Shown here: in pieces, positions 1 through 6,612 of the stretch | How positions within the stretch are numbered: the stretch's first letter is position 1 | Layout: each line of letters starts with the position of its first letter | Made by a program: the position numbers and the translations under genes | From: JAENVT01 sp039931555 | GTDB lineage: Bacteria > Actinomycetota > Acidimicrobiia > Acidimicrobiales > Ilumatobacteraceae | Direction of reading: 5' to 3' | Assembly: GCA_039931555.1 (NCBI GenBank) | Contig: JBDTRP010000105.1 | Location: 1 to 14,758, forward strand | Length of the DNA stretch: 14,758 nucleotides | The notes under the pieces: generated by a model | The model's input: the letters and a program-made list of their open reading frames with translations, nothing else | Database searches by the model: none | Told to the model about the DNA's origin: nothing

Positions 1-3000
1 TCCGTCAACGAACCATCCGTCTTCGTGATCGACAGATCAGCCGTCGGGTTCAACGTGTCGGAATCAGTCGCCGAGTTGTTCCCCGGCGTCGGATCCGTCA
101 CGCCACCCGGCAACGCGATCGTCGCTGTGTTGGACAGCGACCCGGTGGCGCTCGAAGAGATCGTGCCCGTCACCGTGAACGTCGCAGTCCCGCTGGGCAG
201 CAACGTGACCAAGGCGGCGATCGAGCCCGAGCCCGACGCCGGGCACGACGACCCCGCCGACGCACTGCAGGTCCACGTCACACCGCTGAGCGCCGCAGGC
301 ATCGTGTCGGCCACGGTGGCGCCGGTGATCGTCGACGGGCCGGCGTTCGAGGCGATGATCGTGTAGGTCACCGATGCGCCGGGAACCGCCGTCGTCGCCC
401 CGTCGGTCTTGGTGATCACCAGATCCGCCGTCGGGTTCAGCGTGTCGGTGTCGGTCGCAGTGTTGTTGCCTGAAGCCGGGTCGGTCACGCCGGCGCCGAC
501 CGAAGCCGTCGCCGTGTTCGTCAGCGAACCGGTTGCGCCGGCCGCAACCGTCGCGCTGACGGTGAAGGTCGCGGAAGCGCCGACCGGCAGGTCGACGCTG
601 GCGTTGATGCTGCCGCTGCCCGACGCCGGGCACGCAGCCCCACCGGTGGTCGCGCACGTCCACGTCGCACCCGTCAGGGTGGCGGGGAAGGTGTCGGTCA
701 CGTTCGAGCCAGGCGCAGCCGACGGGCCGGCGTTCGAGACGACGACGGTGTAGGTCACCGGTGTGCCCGGTACCTGCGTGAGCGAGCCGTCGGTCTTGGT
801 GATCGAAAGATCGGCCCGCGGAGTCAACGAGTCGGTATCGGTCGCTGTGTTGTTGGCGCCATTGGTGTCGCTGCTGCCGGCCGGCGCCGCAACTGTCGCC
901 GTGTTGGAGAGCGACCCGGTCGCAGCAGCCGAGACCGAGCCGCTGATGGTGAAGGTCGCGGTCCCGGAGACCAGGAGGTTGACGCTGGCGTTGATGTTGC
1001 CGCTGCCCGACGCTGGGCAGCTCGAGCCGCCGCTCGCCGCACACGTCCACGCAACGCCGCCGAAGGTGGCCGGGAAGGTGTCCGCCACGATGGCGCCGAC
1101 GATCACCGACGGCCCGGCGTTCGACGCGACGATCGTGTAGATCAAGCCTTGGCCGGGAATCGTCGAGGCAACACCGTCGGTCTTGGTGATCGACAGGTCA
1201 CCGGTCGGTGTCAACGTGTCGGTGTCGGTGGCCGCGTTGTTGCCGGGCGTCGGGTCGGTCACCGATGCCGGCGCCGCGATGGTCGCGGTGTTGGCAACGG
1301 TTCCCGTGGCGTTGGCCGAGATCGTGCCGGTGAGCGTGAAGGTCGCTGTGCCACCGGGCGCCAGGTTGACGCTGGCGCTGATGTTGCCGCTTCCGGAGGC
1401 CGGGCAGCTCGAGCCGGATGTCGCCGTGCACGTCCAGGTTGCACCGCTGATCGTGGCCGGCAACGTGTCGGCCACGTTGGCGCCGGTGACCGACGACGGT
1501 CCCGCGTTCGAGGCAACGATCGTGTAGGTCACGGATGTACCGGGCACCTCGACCGCCGAGCCGTCGGTCTTGGAGATCGACAGGTCTGCGGTCGGCACCA
1601 AGGTGTCGGTGTCGGTGGCGGTGTTGTTGGCGGCCGTGGGATCGGTGATCCCGGCAGCGACTGCCACCGTTGCCGTGTTGGCCAGCGTGCCCGTCGCGGT
1701 CGAGGCGATCGTCGCGGTCAGGGTGAACGTCGCCGTACCGCTGGGCAGGAGATCGACCGTCGTGCTGATGTTGCCGCTGCCCGATGCCGGGCATGTCGAA
1801 CCGGCCGAGGCGGTGCACGTCCACGTTGCGCCCGACAACGCGGCGGGCAACGTATCGGTCACGGTGGTCGCCAGGGCTGCGGAAGGTCCCGCGTTCGAAG
1901 CGACGATCGTGTAGGTCACGGTCGAACCCGGCACGGCGGTCGCGCTGCCGTCGGTCTTGGTCACCGATACGTCGGCGCGACGGTTGATGGTCGTGGTGTC
2001 GGTGGCCGAGTTGTTCCCAGGGGTCGGGTCGGTCGAGCCGCCGGGCAGAGCGACCGACGCCGTGTTCGAGAGCGTGCCGGTCGCGGTCGACACGACGGTG
2101 GCGTTGACGGTGAACGTGACCGAGCCGGCGGCGAGGACGTTGATCGAAGCGGAGATGCTGCCGGATCCCGATGCCGGGCAGCTCGACCCCGCCGAGGCAG
2201 CGCAGGTCCAAGTGACGCCGGAGAGCGTTGCCGGCATCGTGTCGGTCACGGTGGCGCCGGTGATCGCCGACGGGCCGGCGTTCGAGGCGGCGACGGTGTA
2301 GGTCAGTGCGGTGCCGGCGTTGATCGTCGTCAAGCCGTCGGTCTTGGAGATCGACAGGTCAGCGGTCGGGGTCAGCGAGTCGGTGTCGGTCGCCGAGTTG
2401 TTGGCCGAGTTGGTCTCGACGACGCCGGCGGGCGCGGCGATGTTGACGGTGTTGGCCAACGAGCCGGTGGCGGTCGACGACACGGCCACGATCACGGTGT
2501 AGGTCACCGAACCGGTCGGCGACAGCGTCGCAGTCGTCGACATCGGCAGCGTGCCGCTGGCCGCGCCGCACGTGCCACCGCTGCCGGCGGCACACGTCCA
2601 AGTGCCCGAGGTCGCGCCGCTCGGCAAGGCGTCGGTGATCGGTGCGGCCGTCGCGGTGGACGGCCCCGAGTTCGACGCCACGATCGTGTAGGTCACGTTG
2701 GTGCCCGGCACCGCTGATGCGGACCCGTCGGTCTTGGTCACACCAAGGTTGACGCGCGGCTCGGCCGGCGCCGCTGATGTGGCCGTGTTGTTGGCCGCGG
2801 TGAGCTCAGGGATCGTGCCGGGGCCTGCGACGGTCGCCGTGTTCGAGAGCGTGCCGGTGAATGTCGACGCCAAGGTCGCAGTGATGGTGTAGGTGGCCGA
2901 GTCGCCGACCGCGAGGTTGGCCGTGGTGCTCAACGACCCGCTGCCACTGGCGGTACAGCTGGAGCCCGCCGAGGCGGTGCACGTCCACGTCGCCGCCGTG

Positions 3001-4712
3001 AGCGCGGCCGGCAACGTGTCGGTCACGACAACCGGCGCCGCACCGGTTCGCGGGTACGGACCGTTGTTGGTGGCGACGACGGTGTAGGTCACGGTCTGGC
3101 CGGGGATCACCGGGCTGGAACCGACCGACTTGGTCACGCTCACATCGATGCACTGCGACCCGGTGTTGGTTCCTGTCGGATCGGTGATCACGGCCGTCGC
3201 CGACGACGCACCGGCAGCACCGGCGGTAGCGCCATAGGCAGAGCTCGTCGCCACGTGAATGCCGTTGACACCACCGGTGACCGTGGTCGACGCAGTGGCG
3301 GCCGAGGTGATCACTCGTCCGCCGCCGCCTCCGCCGCCAGGACCATGCTGATCGGCGTGAGTCTCGTTGCCACCGGCGCCGCCACGGGCACGGACGGTGA
3401 GGCCGGCGATGCCACTGGCTGCGCCTGTCAGCGATGTCAACACCACGACCGAGCCGCCGGCGCCGCCGCCGCCGCTGCCGTCCTGACCGCTGATGTTGCC
3501 GGGCGAGCCATCGGCGTTGATCGTGCCCGTGCCCGACAGACTTCCAGCGCGCACCAACACGACCCCACCGCCGGGGCCACCCGCCGATGACAGGACGGCG
3601 TTGTTGTCGCTGCCCGCGCCGCCACCGCCGCCCAGGAACACGCGACTCGCTGTGCCGGGTACCACCACACCGCCATGGCCGCCGCGGGCCAGGTTCGACG
3701 ACCACGTGTTGCCGCCCACGCCGCCGGCGCCGCCGTTGCCGCCACCGCCACCGCCCGAGTTCTCACCGTTGCTCGCCGGGTCACCGTCGGTACCGCCGCC
3801 ACCGGCGTTGCCGGGTGCACCACGAGCGAAGTCGCCGTTCGGGTACCCGTCGCCGACGCCGTCGGATGCGCCGGTCGTCCACTTCGTGGTGCCGGCGATG
3901 CCTTCACCCTTCTGGCCATTGGCAGTCTTTGCGGTCGTCGAGCGGTAGTCCGTGTTGACCAGTCCAGTGGCGCCACTTCGATTGCGTTGCAGACCGGCGC
4001 GGAACCCTTGCCCGGTCACATCGATCGTTGCACCGTTGAGGTTGAGGTTGCTGGCGACGTCGAGCACGACGATGCCGCCGCTCGAGCCATCCCATGCGGC
4101 TGCCGCCGGTGGCGTCGCCGCGCTCAGGCTCGCCGATGAGTACTGCGGCACGCGCACGATCTGGTAGCGCTGTTGACCCTGCGTCGCTGTCTCGGCCGCG
4201 TTGGCGTAGCCGTTGACCAGTCCGCCGTTGGTTCCTGCGCCAGCGAGGCCGACGACCGAGCCGGCTATCGAGGTCACCGTCGCGTACTCGTACTGCCCGG
4301 CGATGAACGATGTGTTCGTGAGGTAGCCCGACGCTGTTGCCGACGAGACACCATCGCCATAGGTGTTGGTGTTGGTCGAGTCGATCTGCGCGCCTTGCAT
4401 CTGGATCACCAGCACGAGGTCACCGACGGCGATCGGCGTGGCCGAACCGCGGCTCGTGCCAACGGTCGCTGTCGTGCTGGCCGTGCCGGCAACGATCGAC
4501 GTCTGACCCGGGTAGTAGGTGTTGATCAGACCGGTCGCCGCGGTCGAGCCGGTCAACGGCGGTGAGGCACACAATGCTGCGGCGGCGGCGGTCGCGACGA
4601 ACAGGCCGCCGCCGACGAGAACGGATGCACCGATGAGCGTCGTCGCGAGTGCGCTGCGACGCAGACCCGACCAGCGTCGGGCGTGAGGATGGGAGGATCT
4701 GTTGTCAGGCAT
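1..4712 (-). CDS. Giant secreted DUF11-repeat surface protein (3' end outside window)
   Basis: One frame stays open from ATG 4712 to the window edge, giving about 1570 residues without a stop. The N-terminus has a charged stretch (MPDNRSSHPHARRWSGLRRS) and then a hydrophobic Ala/Gly/Val core at about residues 20-45, a Sec-type signal peptide. Residues ~50-300 are a Thr/Ser/Asn-rich, probably beta-rich region. Residues ~300-475 contain many GGGG-type runs alternating with short hydrophobic strands. From ~525 on come DUF11 (TIGR01451-type) repeats with the pattern ITKTDG, VTYTxxASNxGPS, TDTLPA, WTCxA, CPASGSG and NxATV. Each full repeat carries two conserved Cys that could form a disulfide. DUF11 proteins are usually secreted or cell-wall proteins with Ig-like folds; the exact role is unknown. 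An adhesin or surface-layer role is inference. The C-terminal anchor, if any, lies beyond the window. The gene is divergent from the parA-like gene. Start choice rests on the signal peptide; no strong ribosome binding site is visible. Confidence 0.9.
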   Translation of the reverse strand, partial: MPDNRSSHPHARRWSGLRRSALATTLIGASVLVGGGLFVATAAAAALCASPPLTGSTAATGLINTYYPGQTSIVAGTASTTATVGTSRGSATPIAVGDLVLVIQMQGAQIDSTNTNTYGDGVSSATASGYLTNTSFIAGQYEYATVTSIAGSVVGLAGAGTNGGLVNGYANAAETATQGQQRYQIVRVPQYSSASLSAATPPAAAAWDGSSGGIVVLDVASNLNLNGATIDVTGQGFRAGLQRNRSGATGLVNTDYRSTTAKTANGQKGEGIAGTTKWTTGASDGVGDGYPNGDFARGAPGNAGGGGTDGDPASNGENSGGGGGGNGGAGGVGGNTWSSNLARGGHGGVVVPGTASRVFLGGGGGAGSDNNAVLSSAGGPGGGVVLVRAGSLSGTGTINADGSPGNISGQDGSGGGGAGGSVVVLTSLTGAASGIAGLTVRARGGAGGNETHADQHGPGGGGGGGRVITSAATASTTVTGGVNGIHVATSSAYGATAGAAGASSATAVITDPTGTNTGSQCIDVSVTKSVGSSPVIPGQTVTYTVVATNNGPYPRTGAAPVVVTDTLPAALTAATWTCTASAGSSCTASGSGSLSTTANLAVGDSATYTITATLASTFTGTLSNTATVAGPGTIPELTAANNTATSAAPAEPRVNLGVTKTDGSASAVPGTNVTYTIVASNSGPSTATAAPITDALPSGATSGTWTCAAGSGGTCGAASGTLPMSTTATLSPTGSVTYTVIVAVSSTATGSLANTVNIAAPAGVVETNSANNSATDTDSLTPTADLSISKTDGLTTINAGTALTYTVAASNAGPSAITGATVTDTMPATLSGVTWTCAASAGSSCPASGSGSISASINVLAAGSVTFTVNATVVSTATGTLSNTASVALPGGSTDPTPGNNSATDTTTINRRADVSVTKTDGSATAVPGSTVTYTIVASNAGPSAALATTVTDTLPAALSGATWTCTASAGSTCPASGSGNISTTVDLLPSGTATFTLTATIASTATGTLANTATVAVAAGITDPTAANNTATDTDTLVPTADLSISKTDGSAVEVPGTSVTYTIVASNAGPSSVTGANVADTLPATISGATWTCTATSGSSCPASGSGNISASVNLAPGGTATFTLTGTISANATGTVANTATIAAPASVTDPTPGNNAATDTDTLTPTGDLSITKTDGVASTIPGQGLIYTIVASNAGPSVIVGAIVADTFPATFGGVAWTCAASGGSSCPASGSGNINASVNLLVSGTATFTISGSVSAAATGSLSNTATVAAPAGSSDTNGANNTATDTDSLTPRADLSITKTDGSLTQVPGTPVTYTVVVSNAGPSAAPGSNVTDTFPATLTGATWTCATTGGAACPASGSGSINASVDLPVGASATFTVSATVAAGATGSLTNTATASVGAGVTDPASGNNTATDTDTLNPTADLVITKTDGATTAVPGASVTYTIIASNAGPSTITGATVADTMPAALSGVTWTCSASAGSSCPASGSGSIAALVTLLPSGTATFTVTGTISSSATGSLSNTATIALPGGVTDPTPGNNSATDSDTLNPTADLSITKTDGSLT
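13..3138 (-). repeat. Tandem DUF11 coding repeats, 387-bp period
   Basis: The codons for the TKTDG motif recur at equivalent plus-strand positions 3121, 2725, 2335, 1948, 1561, 1174, 787, 400 and 13. Successive spacings are 396, 390, then 387 bp six times, i.e. 132, 130 and six times 129 residues. This gives eight complete repeats and the start of a ninth at the window edge. The six youngest-looking units keep exactly the same length with no indels, while wording differs by substitutions. This is an intragenic array of protein domains, not a CRISPR or mobile-element array. Confidence 0.93.
3300..3830 (-). other. Gly-rich segment of the surface protein
   Basis: Within the DUF11 protein (about residues 295-471) the codons give repeated Gly runs such as SGGGGGGNGGAGG, LGGGGGAG, SGGGGAGG and PGGGGGGGRV. 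They are separated by short beta-prone segments (GVVLVRAG, SVVVLTS, GLTVRARGG). The DNA is correspondingly rich in GCC/GGC runs. Alternation of Gly loops with short strands suggests a beta-helix or beta-solenoid, by inference. It precedes the DUF11 stalk, so it would be the membrane-distal or N-terminal head of the mature protein. Confidence 0.6.
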
Positions 4713-4738
4713 CTGTGAACCGGCCCGCCCGCAGGGAG

Positions 4739-4761
4739 AAATATAGTGAGCCGCACTCACT
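4739..4761 (-). promoter_or_regulatory. Putative promoter and operator of the surface-protein gene
   Basis: Read on the minus strand, TATATT (4744-4739) is a good -10 match 27 nt before the ATG at 4712. Immediately upstream is the inverted repeat AGTGAG-CCGCA-CTCACT (4745-4761), covering the spacer/-35 area, where a regulator would bind. No convincing -35 box is present, so activator dependence is possible. This is inference from motif and position only. Confidence 0.4.
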
Positions 4762-4813
4762 CCCGGCGACATCGGCGGCACGCCGCGCGCGTCGATCGAC
4801 TCGTCCGTCCTGT

Positions 4814-4883
4814 TGCCGAACCCGGCACCGCGCCCTGACATGAATCTCCGTTCCCACCAGGGATTCCATCGGCAAACTTGCCG
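4814..4883. promoter_or_regulatory. TGCCG/CGGCA inverted-repeat pair in the intergenic region
   Basis: Two short palindromes use the same half-site in opposite order: TGCCG-AACC-CGGCA (4814-4827) and CGGCAA-AC-TTGCCG (4870-4883). The second is a perfect 6+2+6 palindrome ending 5 bp before the TTGACA box of the parA-like gene. They are candidates for binding sites of the ParB-like partner or another dimeric regulator. No binder can be named from sequence. Confidence 0.35.
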
Positions 4884-4888
4884 CAACC

Positions 4889-4951
4889 TTGACAATCCTG
4901 CGATTGATGATCTATTTGCATATATGCATATATGCAGTCGTTTGCTACGCT
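4889..4951 (+). promoter_or_regulatory. Promoter region of the parA-like cassette
   Basis: A perfect TTGACA -35 hexamer lies at 4889-4894, followed after 16 bp by TCTATT (4911-4916), a 4/6 match to a -10 box. A second -10-like hexamer, TACGCT (4946-4951), lies 7 nt before an ATG at 4959, a spacing typical of leaderless actinobacterial transcripts. CAATC-CTGC-GATTG (4893-4906) overlaps the -35 box. Either hexamer would place the 20-bp palindrome at or near the RNA polymerase footprint, suggesting autoregulation as in plasmid par operons. Confidence 0.45.
4917..4936. promoter_or_regulatory. Perfect 20-bp AT-rich palindrome (candidate par operator/centromere)
   Basis: TGCATATATGCATATATGCA is identical to its reverse complement over all 20 bases. 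It is also a direct repeat of TGCATATA with 8-bp period (TGCA at 4917, 4925, 4933). It is a sharp AT-rich island in GC-rich DNA, located 60 bp before the preferred parA start and just after the TCTATT box. It does not resemble the canonical chromosomal parS (TGTTTCACGTGAAACA). Position upstream of parA fits the centromere/operator of type Ib partition systems; that function is inferred. Confidence 0.5.
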
Positions 4952-4958
4952 CCTGCTC

Positions 4959-5000
4959 ATGGGTTTGTGGACGCAGTGTGTGACGCGGGGTGCTCGATGA
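4959..5000 (+). CDS. Possible 13-codon upstream ORF overlapping the parA-like start
   Basis: ATG 4959 opens a reading frame encoding MGLWTQCVTRGAR. It stops with TGA 4998-5000, overlapping the preferred parA start as ATGA (4997-5000). The ATG lies 7 nt after TACGCT (4946-4951), so it could begin a leaderless transcript. If translated, it would couple ribosomes into the parA-like gene. It could equally be untranslated leader; the peptide has no recognisable function. Confidence 0.25.
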   Translation: MGLWTQCVTRGAR

Positions 5001-5848
5001 GCGAACTGCCCCGCCCGGTTGAGGTCGCGCCATTGGGTGAGGTCATCACCGTGGCCCACACCAAGGGCGGGGCGGGCAAGACATCACTGACGTTCAACCT
5101 TGCCTATGCCCTGTCGACATGCGGCGCACGCGTCCTCGTCGTCGACCTCGATCAGCAGACCGGGCAGTCGGTGTTCCTCGGTGAGGCCGCGCTGCGCCGC
5201 TTGACCGAAGCCGGCGACATCGCCGATGTGGGTGCAGTGCTACTCGGTCATGCCAACATCGACGACGCCTTGGTCGGCCAGGTGTATCCCAACCTCGACG
5301 TGCTCCCGGCCGACGAGGTATCGATGGGCCACGCCGGCCGGCAGCTCACCGATCCATGGGTGCGCAGCCGATTGATCGACCTACTCGACATGACACGCGA
5401 CCGATGGGACATCGTGCTGGTCGACACGCCCGGGCATCAGTCGAGCGTCGTCGCCGCGGCGCTCAGCGGATCCTCAGGAGTCATCGTGCCGATGGTGCCC
5501 GAGGCGGGCCCGGTGACCGAGCTGCCGACGATCCTCAACACCATCGACTCGATTGCCGGCACCAACGATCGTCTCGAGGTCTACGGCATCATCAAGATGC
5601 GCATCTGGGGGACCAGCGTGTACCGGCGCGTCGCCGAAGAGCAGATCCGGGCGATCGCCGATCGGTTCGCGGTCCCGCTGTTCCGCAACAAGATCCCCGA
5701 AGATGCCAAGTTCGGCGAGGCCCATCTCGTCGGCCTACCTGTCGGTGCGTACCACTACACCGCCCGATCGGCGACCGCCTACCGGCATGTCGCCTATGAG
5801 CTGATCCAGCGGCGCGGGTGGCGCTTCCACGTGCCGGAGCTGTTGTAA
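4997..5848 (+). CDS. ParA-family partition/positioning ATPase
   Basis: 283 residues. The deviant Walker A KGGAGKTS is at 23-30 with the signature first Lys, the switch I/Walker A' DLDQQTGQS at 50-58, and Walker B IVLVDTPGH at 139-147. This is the ParA/MinD/Soj class, which forms ATP-dependent dimers on DNA or membrane and is stimulated by a partner protein. No N-terminal helix-turn-helix is present, since Walker A begins 23 residues in, which matches type Ib ParA rather than P1-type. ATG 4997 is preferred over the longer open frame from 4889, because the extra 36 residues (MTILRLMIYLHICIYAVV...) are encoded by the palindrome/promoter DNA. GCGGGG lies 6 nt upstream as a weak ribosome site. The stop overlaps the next start by one base. 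It could be a plasmid-derived partition protein or a chromosomal ParA positioning some cellular cargo. Confidence 0.88.
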   Translation: MSELPRPVEVAPLGEVITVAHTKGGAGKTSLTFNLAYALSTCGARVLVVDLDQQTGQSVFLGEAALRRLTEAGDIADVGAVLLGHANIDDALVGQVYPNLDVLPADEVSMGHAGRQLTDPWVRSRLIDLLDMTRDRWDIVLVDTPGHQSSVVAAALSGSSGVIVPMVPEAGPVTELPTILNTIDSIAGTNDRLEVYGIIKMRIWGTSVYRRVAEEQIRAIADRFAVPLFRNKIPEDAKFGEAHLVGLPVGAYHYTARSATAYRHVAYELIQRRGWRFHVPELL

Positions 5849-6393
5849 TGGCTGCGTCGAAGGGCGCCGACCTCGCCAAACGGCTCGCCGACCGGCTCGA
5901 CGGTGCGCAACCGCGCGGACGCGCGCTGACCGAGCCGGAACCGACGCGACTCGAACCGGTCGCAGCAACGGCGGGGCGCGCGTCTCCCGGTCACCCTTCA
6001 CAAGGCCGCGGCGAACGCCCCGGTCGAGCGTCGAACGGCGGTCGCCTGCGTGGCCACCTCGTGCCACACGCGTTGCATTCCGACGCGCGCCGGCTGAAGT
6101 TGTCGCAGCAGGCGCGCCGCGGTCGCCGCGTCACGTGGGACGACGTCGCCACGGAGGCCGTCGAACTGCTGCTGTCCCAGCGCGACGAAGTCGCCCGACA
6201 GCTGACCGATGTGCGCCGCATGGCCGAGCAGGCAACCTCGGGCCCGCGTCTCGTGCAGGCCACCATCGCCGGCGATCTCGACGCCGCGTTCGGCGAATTG
6301 CGACTCGACCTCTCCGACGAGATCGGTCGCGACGTCCCATATGAACAACTGTGGGCTGCGGCGTTGCTGATGTGGTTGCGCGCCCACCGATAA
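5848..6393 (+). CDS. Small basic ParB-like partner protein (probable ribbon-helix-helix)
   Basis: 181 residues, translationally coupled to the ParA-like gene (TAATG), with GGAG at 5836-5839 eight bases before the ATG. Residues 1-20 can form a basic amphipathic helix (KGADLAKRLADRL). Residues 21-68 are Pro/Arg/Gly-rich and probably disordered. Residues ~69-110 (HLVPHALHSDARRL..., VTWDDVATEAVELLL) have the spacing of a ribbon-helix-helix: a strand and two helices, the second beginning after a Thr-Trp-Asp-Asp turn. The C-terminal 70 residues are helical, ending in a hydrophobic WAAALLMWL stretch. A flexible basic N-terminus plus a DNA-binding core is the architecture of ParG-type partners, whose tail stimulates the ATPase. 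There is no ParB/Srx nuclease-like domain. Assignment rests mainly on operon context and shape; the exact fold is unproven. Confidence 0.6.
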   Translation: MAASKGADLAKRLADRLDGAQPRGRALTEPEPTRLEPVAATAGRASPGHPSQGRGERPGRASNGGRLRGHLVPHALHSDARRLKLSQQARRGRRVTWDDVATEAVELLLSQRDEVARQLTDVRRMAEQATSGPRLVQATIAGDLDAAFGELRLDLSDEIGRDVPYEQLWAAALLMWLRAHR

Positions 6394-6404
6394 CGTCGGC
6401 CGAG

Positions 6405-6612
6405 ATGACGGACGGGACCGGGTGATCCACCAACTCGCGCCGGAACGCTTGCCGCGCTTGCCGCGATCGCCGGGTGGCTGCTGGCGGGGTCGGCGCTGGC
6501 CTGCTCAGCTGCTGTCGCCGGCATCGCCCTCGTCCTCGCCGTCATGCAGGCGATCACGTGGCGCCGATACCGAGCCGGGGCGTTCGCGGGCGAGACCAGC
6601 CGGCTCGCGCGC
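6405..6612 (+). pseudogene. Possible frame-broken small membrane-protein ORF after parB-like gene
   Basis: ATG 6405, 11 nt after the parB-like stop, encodes MTDGTG and then stops at TGA 6423. Shifting +1 at the GGG of 6420-6422 opens a frame reading DPPTRAGTLAALAAIAGWLL and onward. This is about 40 hydrophobic residues followed by a basic segment (WRRYRAGAF, RLARR), as in a membrane hairpin with positive-inside charge. Third positions in this frame are nearly all G/C up to about 6612, then the bias drops. The frame has no early stop and continues antisense into the MFS gene to 7089, so the true end is unknown. Part of the hydrophobicity mirrors the acidic MFS tail on the other strand. It may be a decayed gene, a sequence indel, recoding at GGG-TGA, or chance. 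Confidence 0.25.

Noticed and set aside
64..1050. 328-residue minus-strand ORF rich in His, Arg, Asp and Gln
   Set aside because: Other frame of the DUF11 gene; the genuine frame is continuous from 4712 to the window edge.
25..2301. Regular plus-strand ORFs of about 113-125 residues, one per repeat
   Set aside because: They are antisense to the DUF11 units. Each ends at the TAG complementary to the conserved Thr-Tyr-Thr codons, so the periodicity is inherited from the real gene.
1149..2717. 522-residue Arg/Gly-rich plus-strand ORF
   Set aside because: Out-of-frame shadow of the GC-rich DUF11 repeats; composition is not that of a real protein.
13..3138. CRISPR or insertion-sequence array
   Set aside because: The 387-bp units are continuous coding sequence with no spacers and no transposase.
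4917..4936. Canonical chromosomal parS
   Set aside because: Sequence bears no likeness to TGTTTCACGTGAAACA; only position supports a partition role.
4889..4996. 36-residue N-terminal extension of the ParA-like protein
   Set aside because: Encoded by promoter and palindrome DNA, unlike ParA family N-termini; MSELPRP at 4997 fits better.
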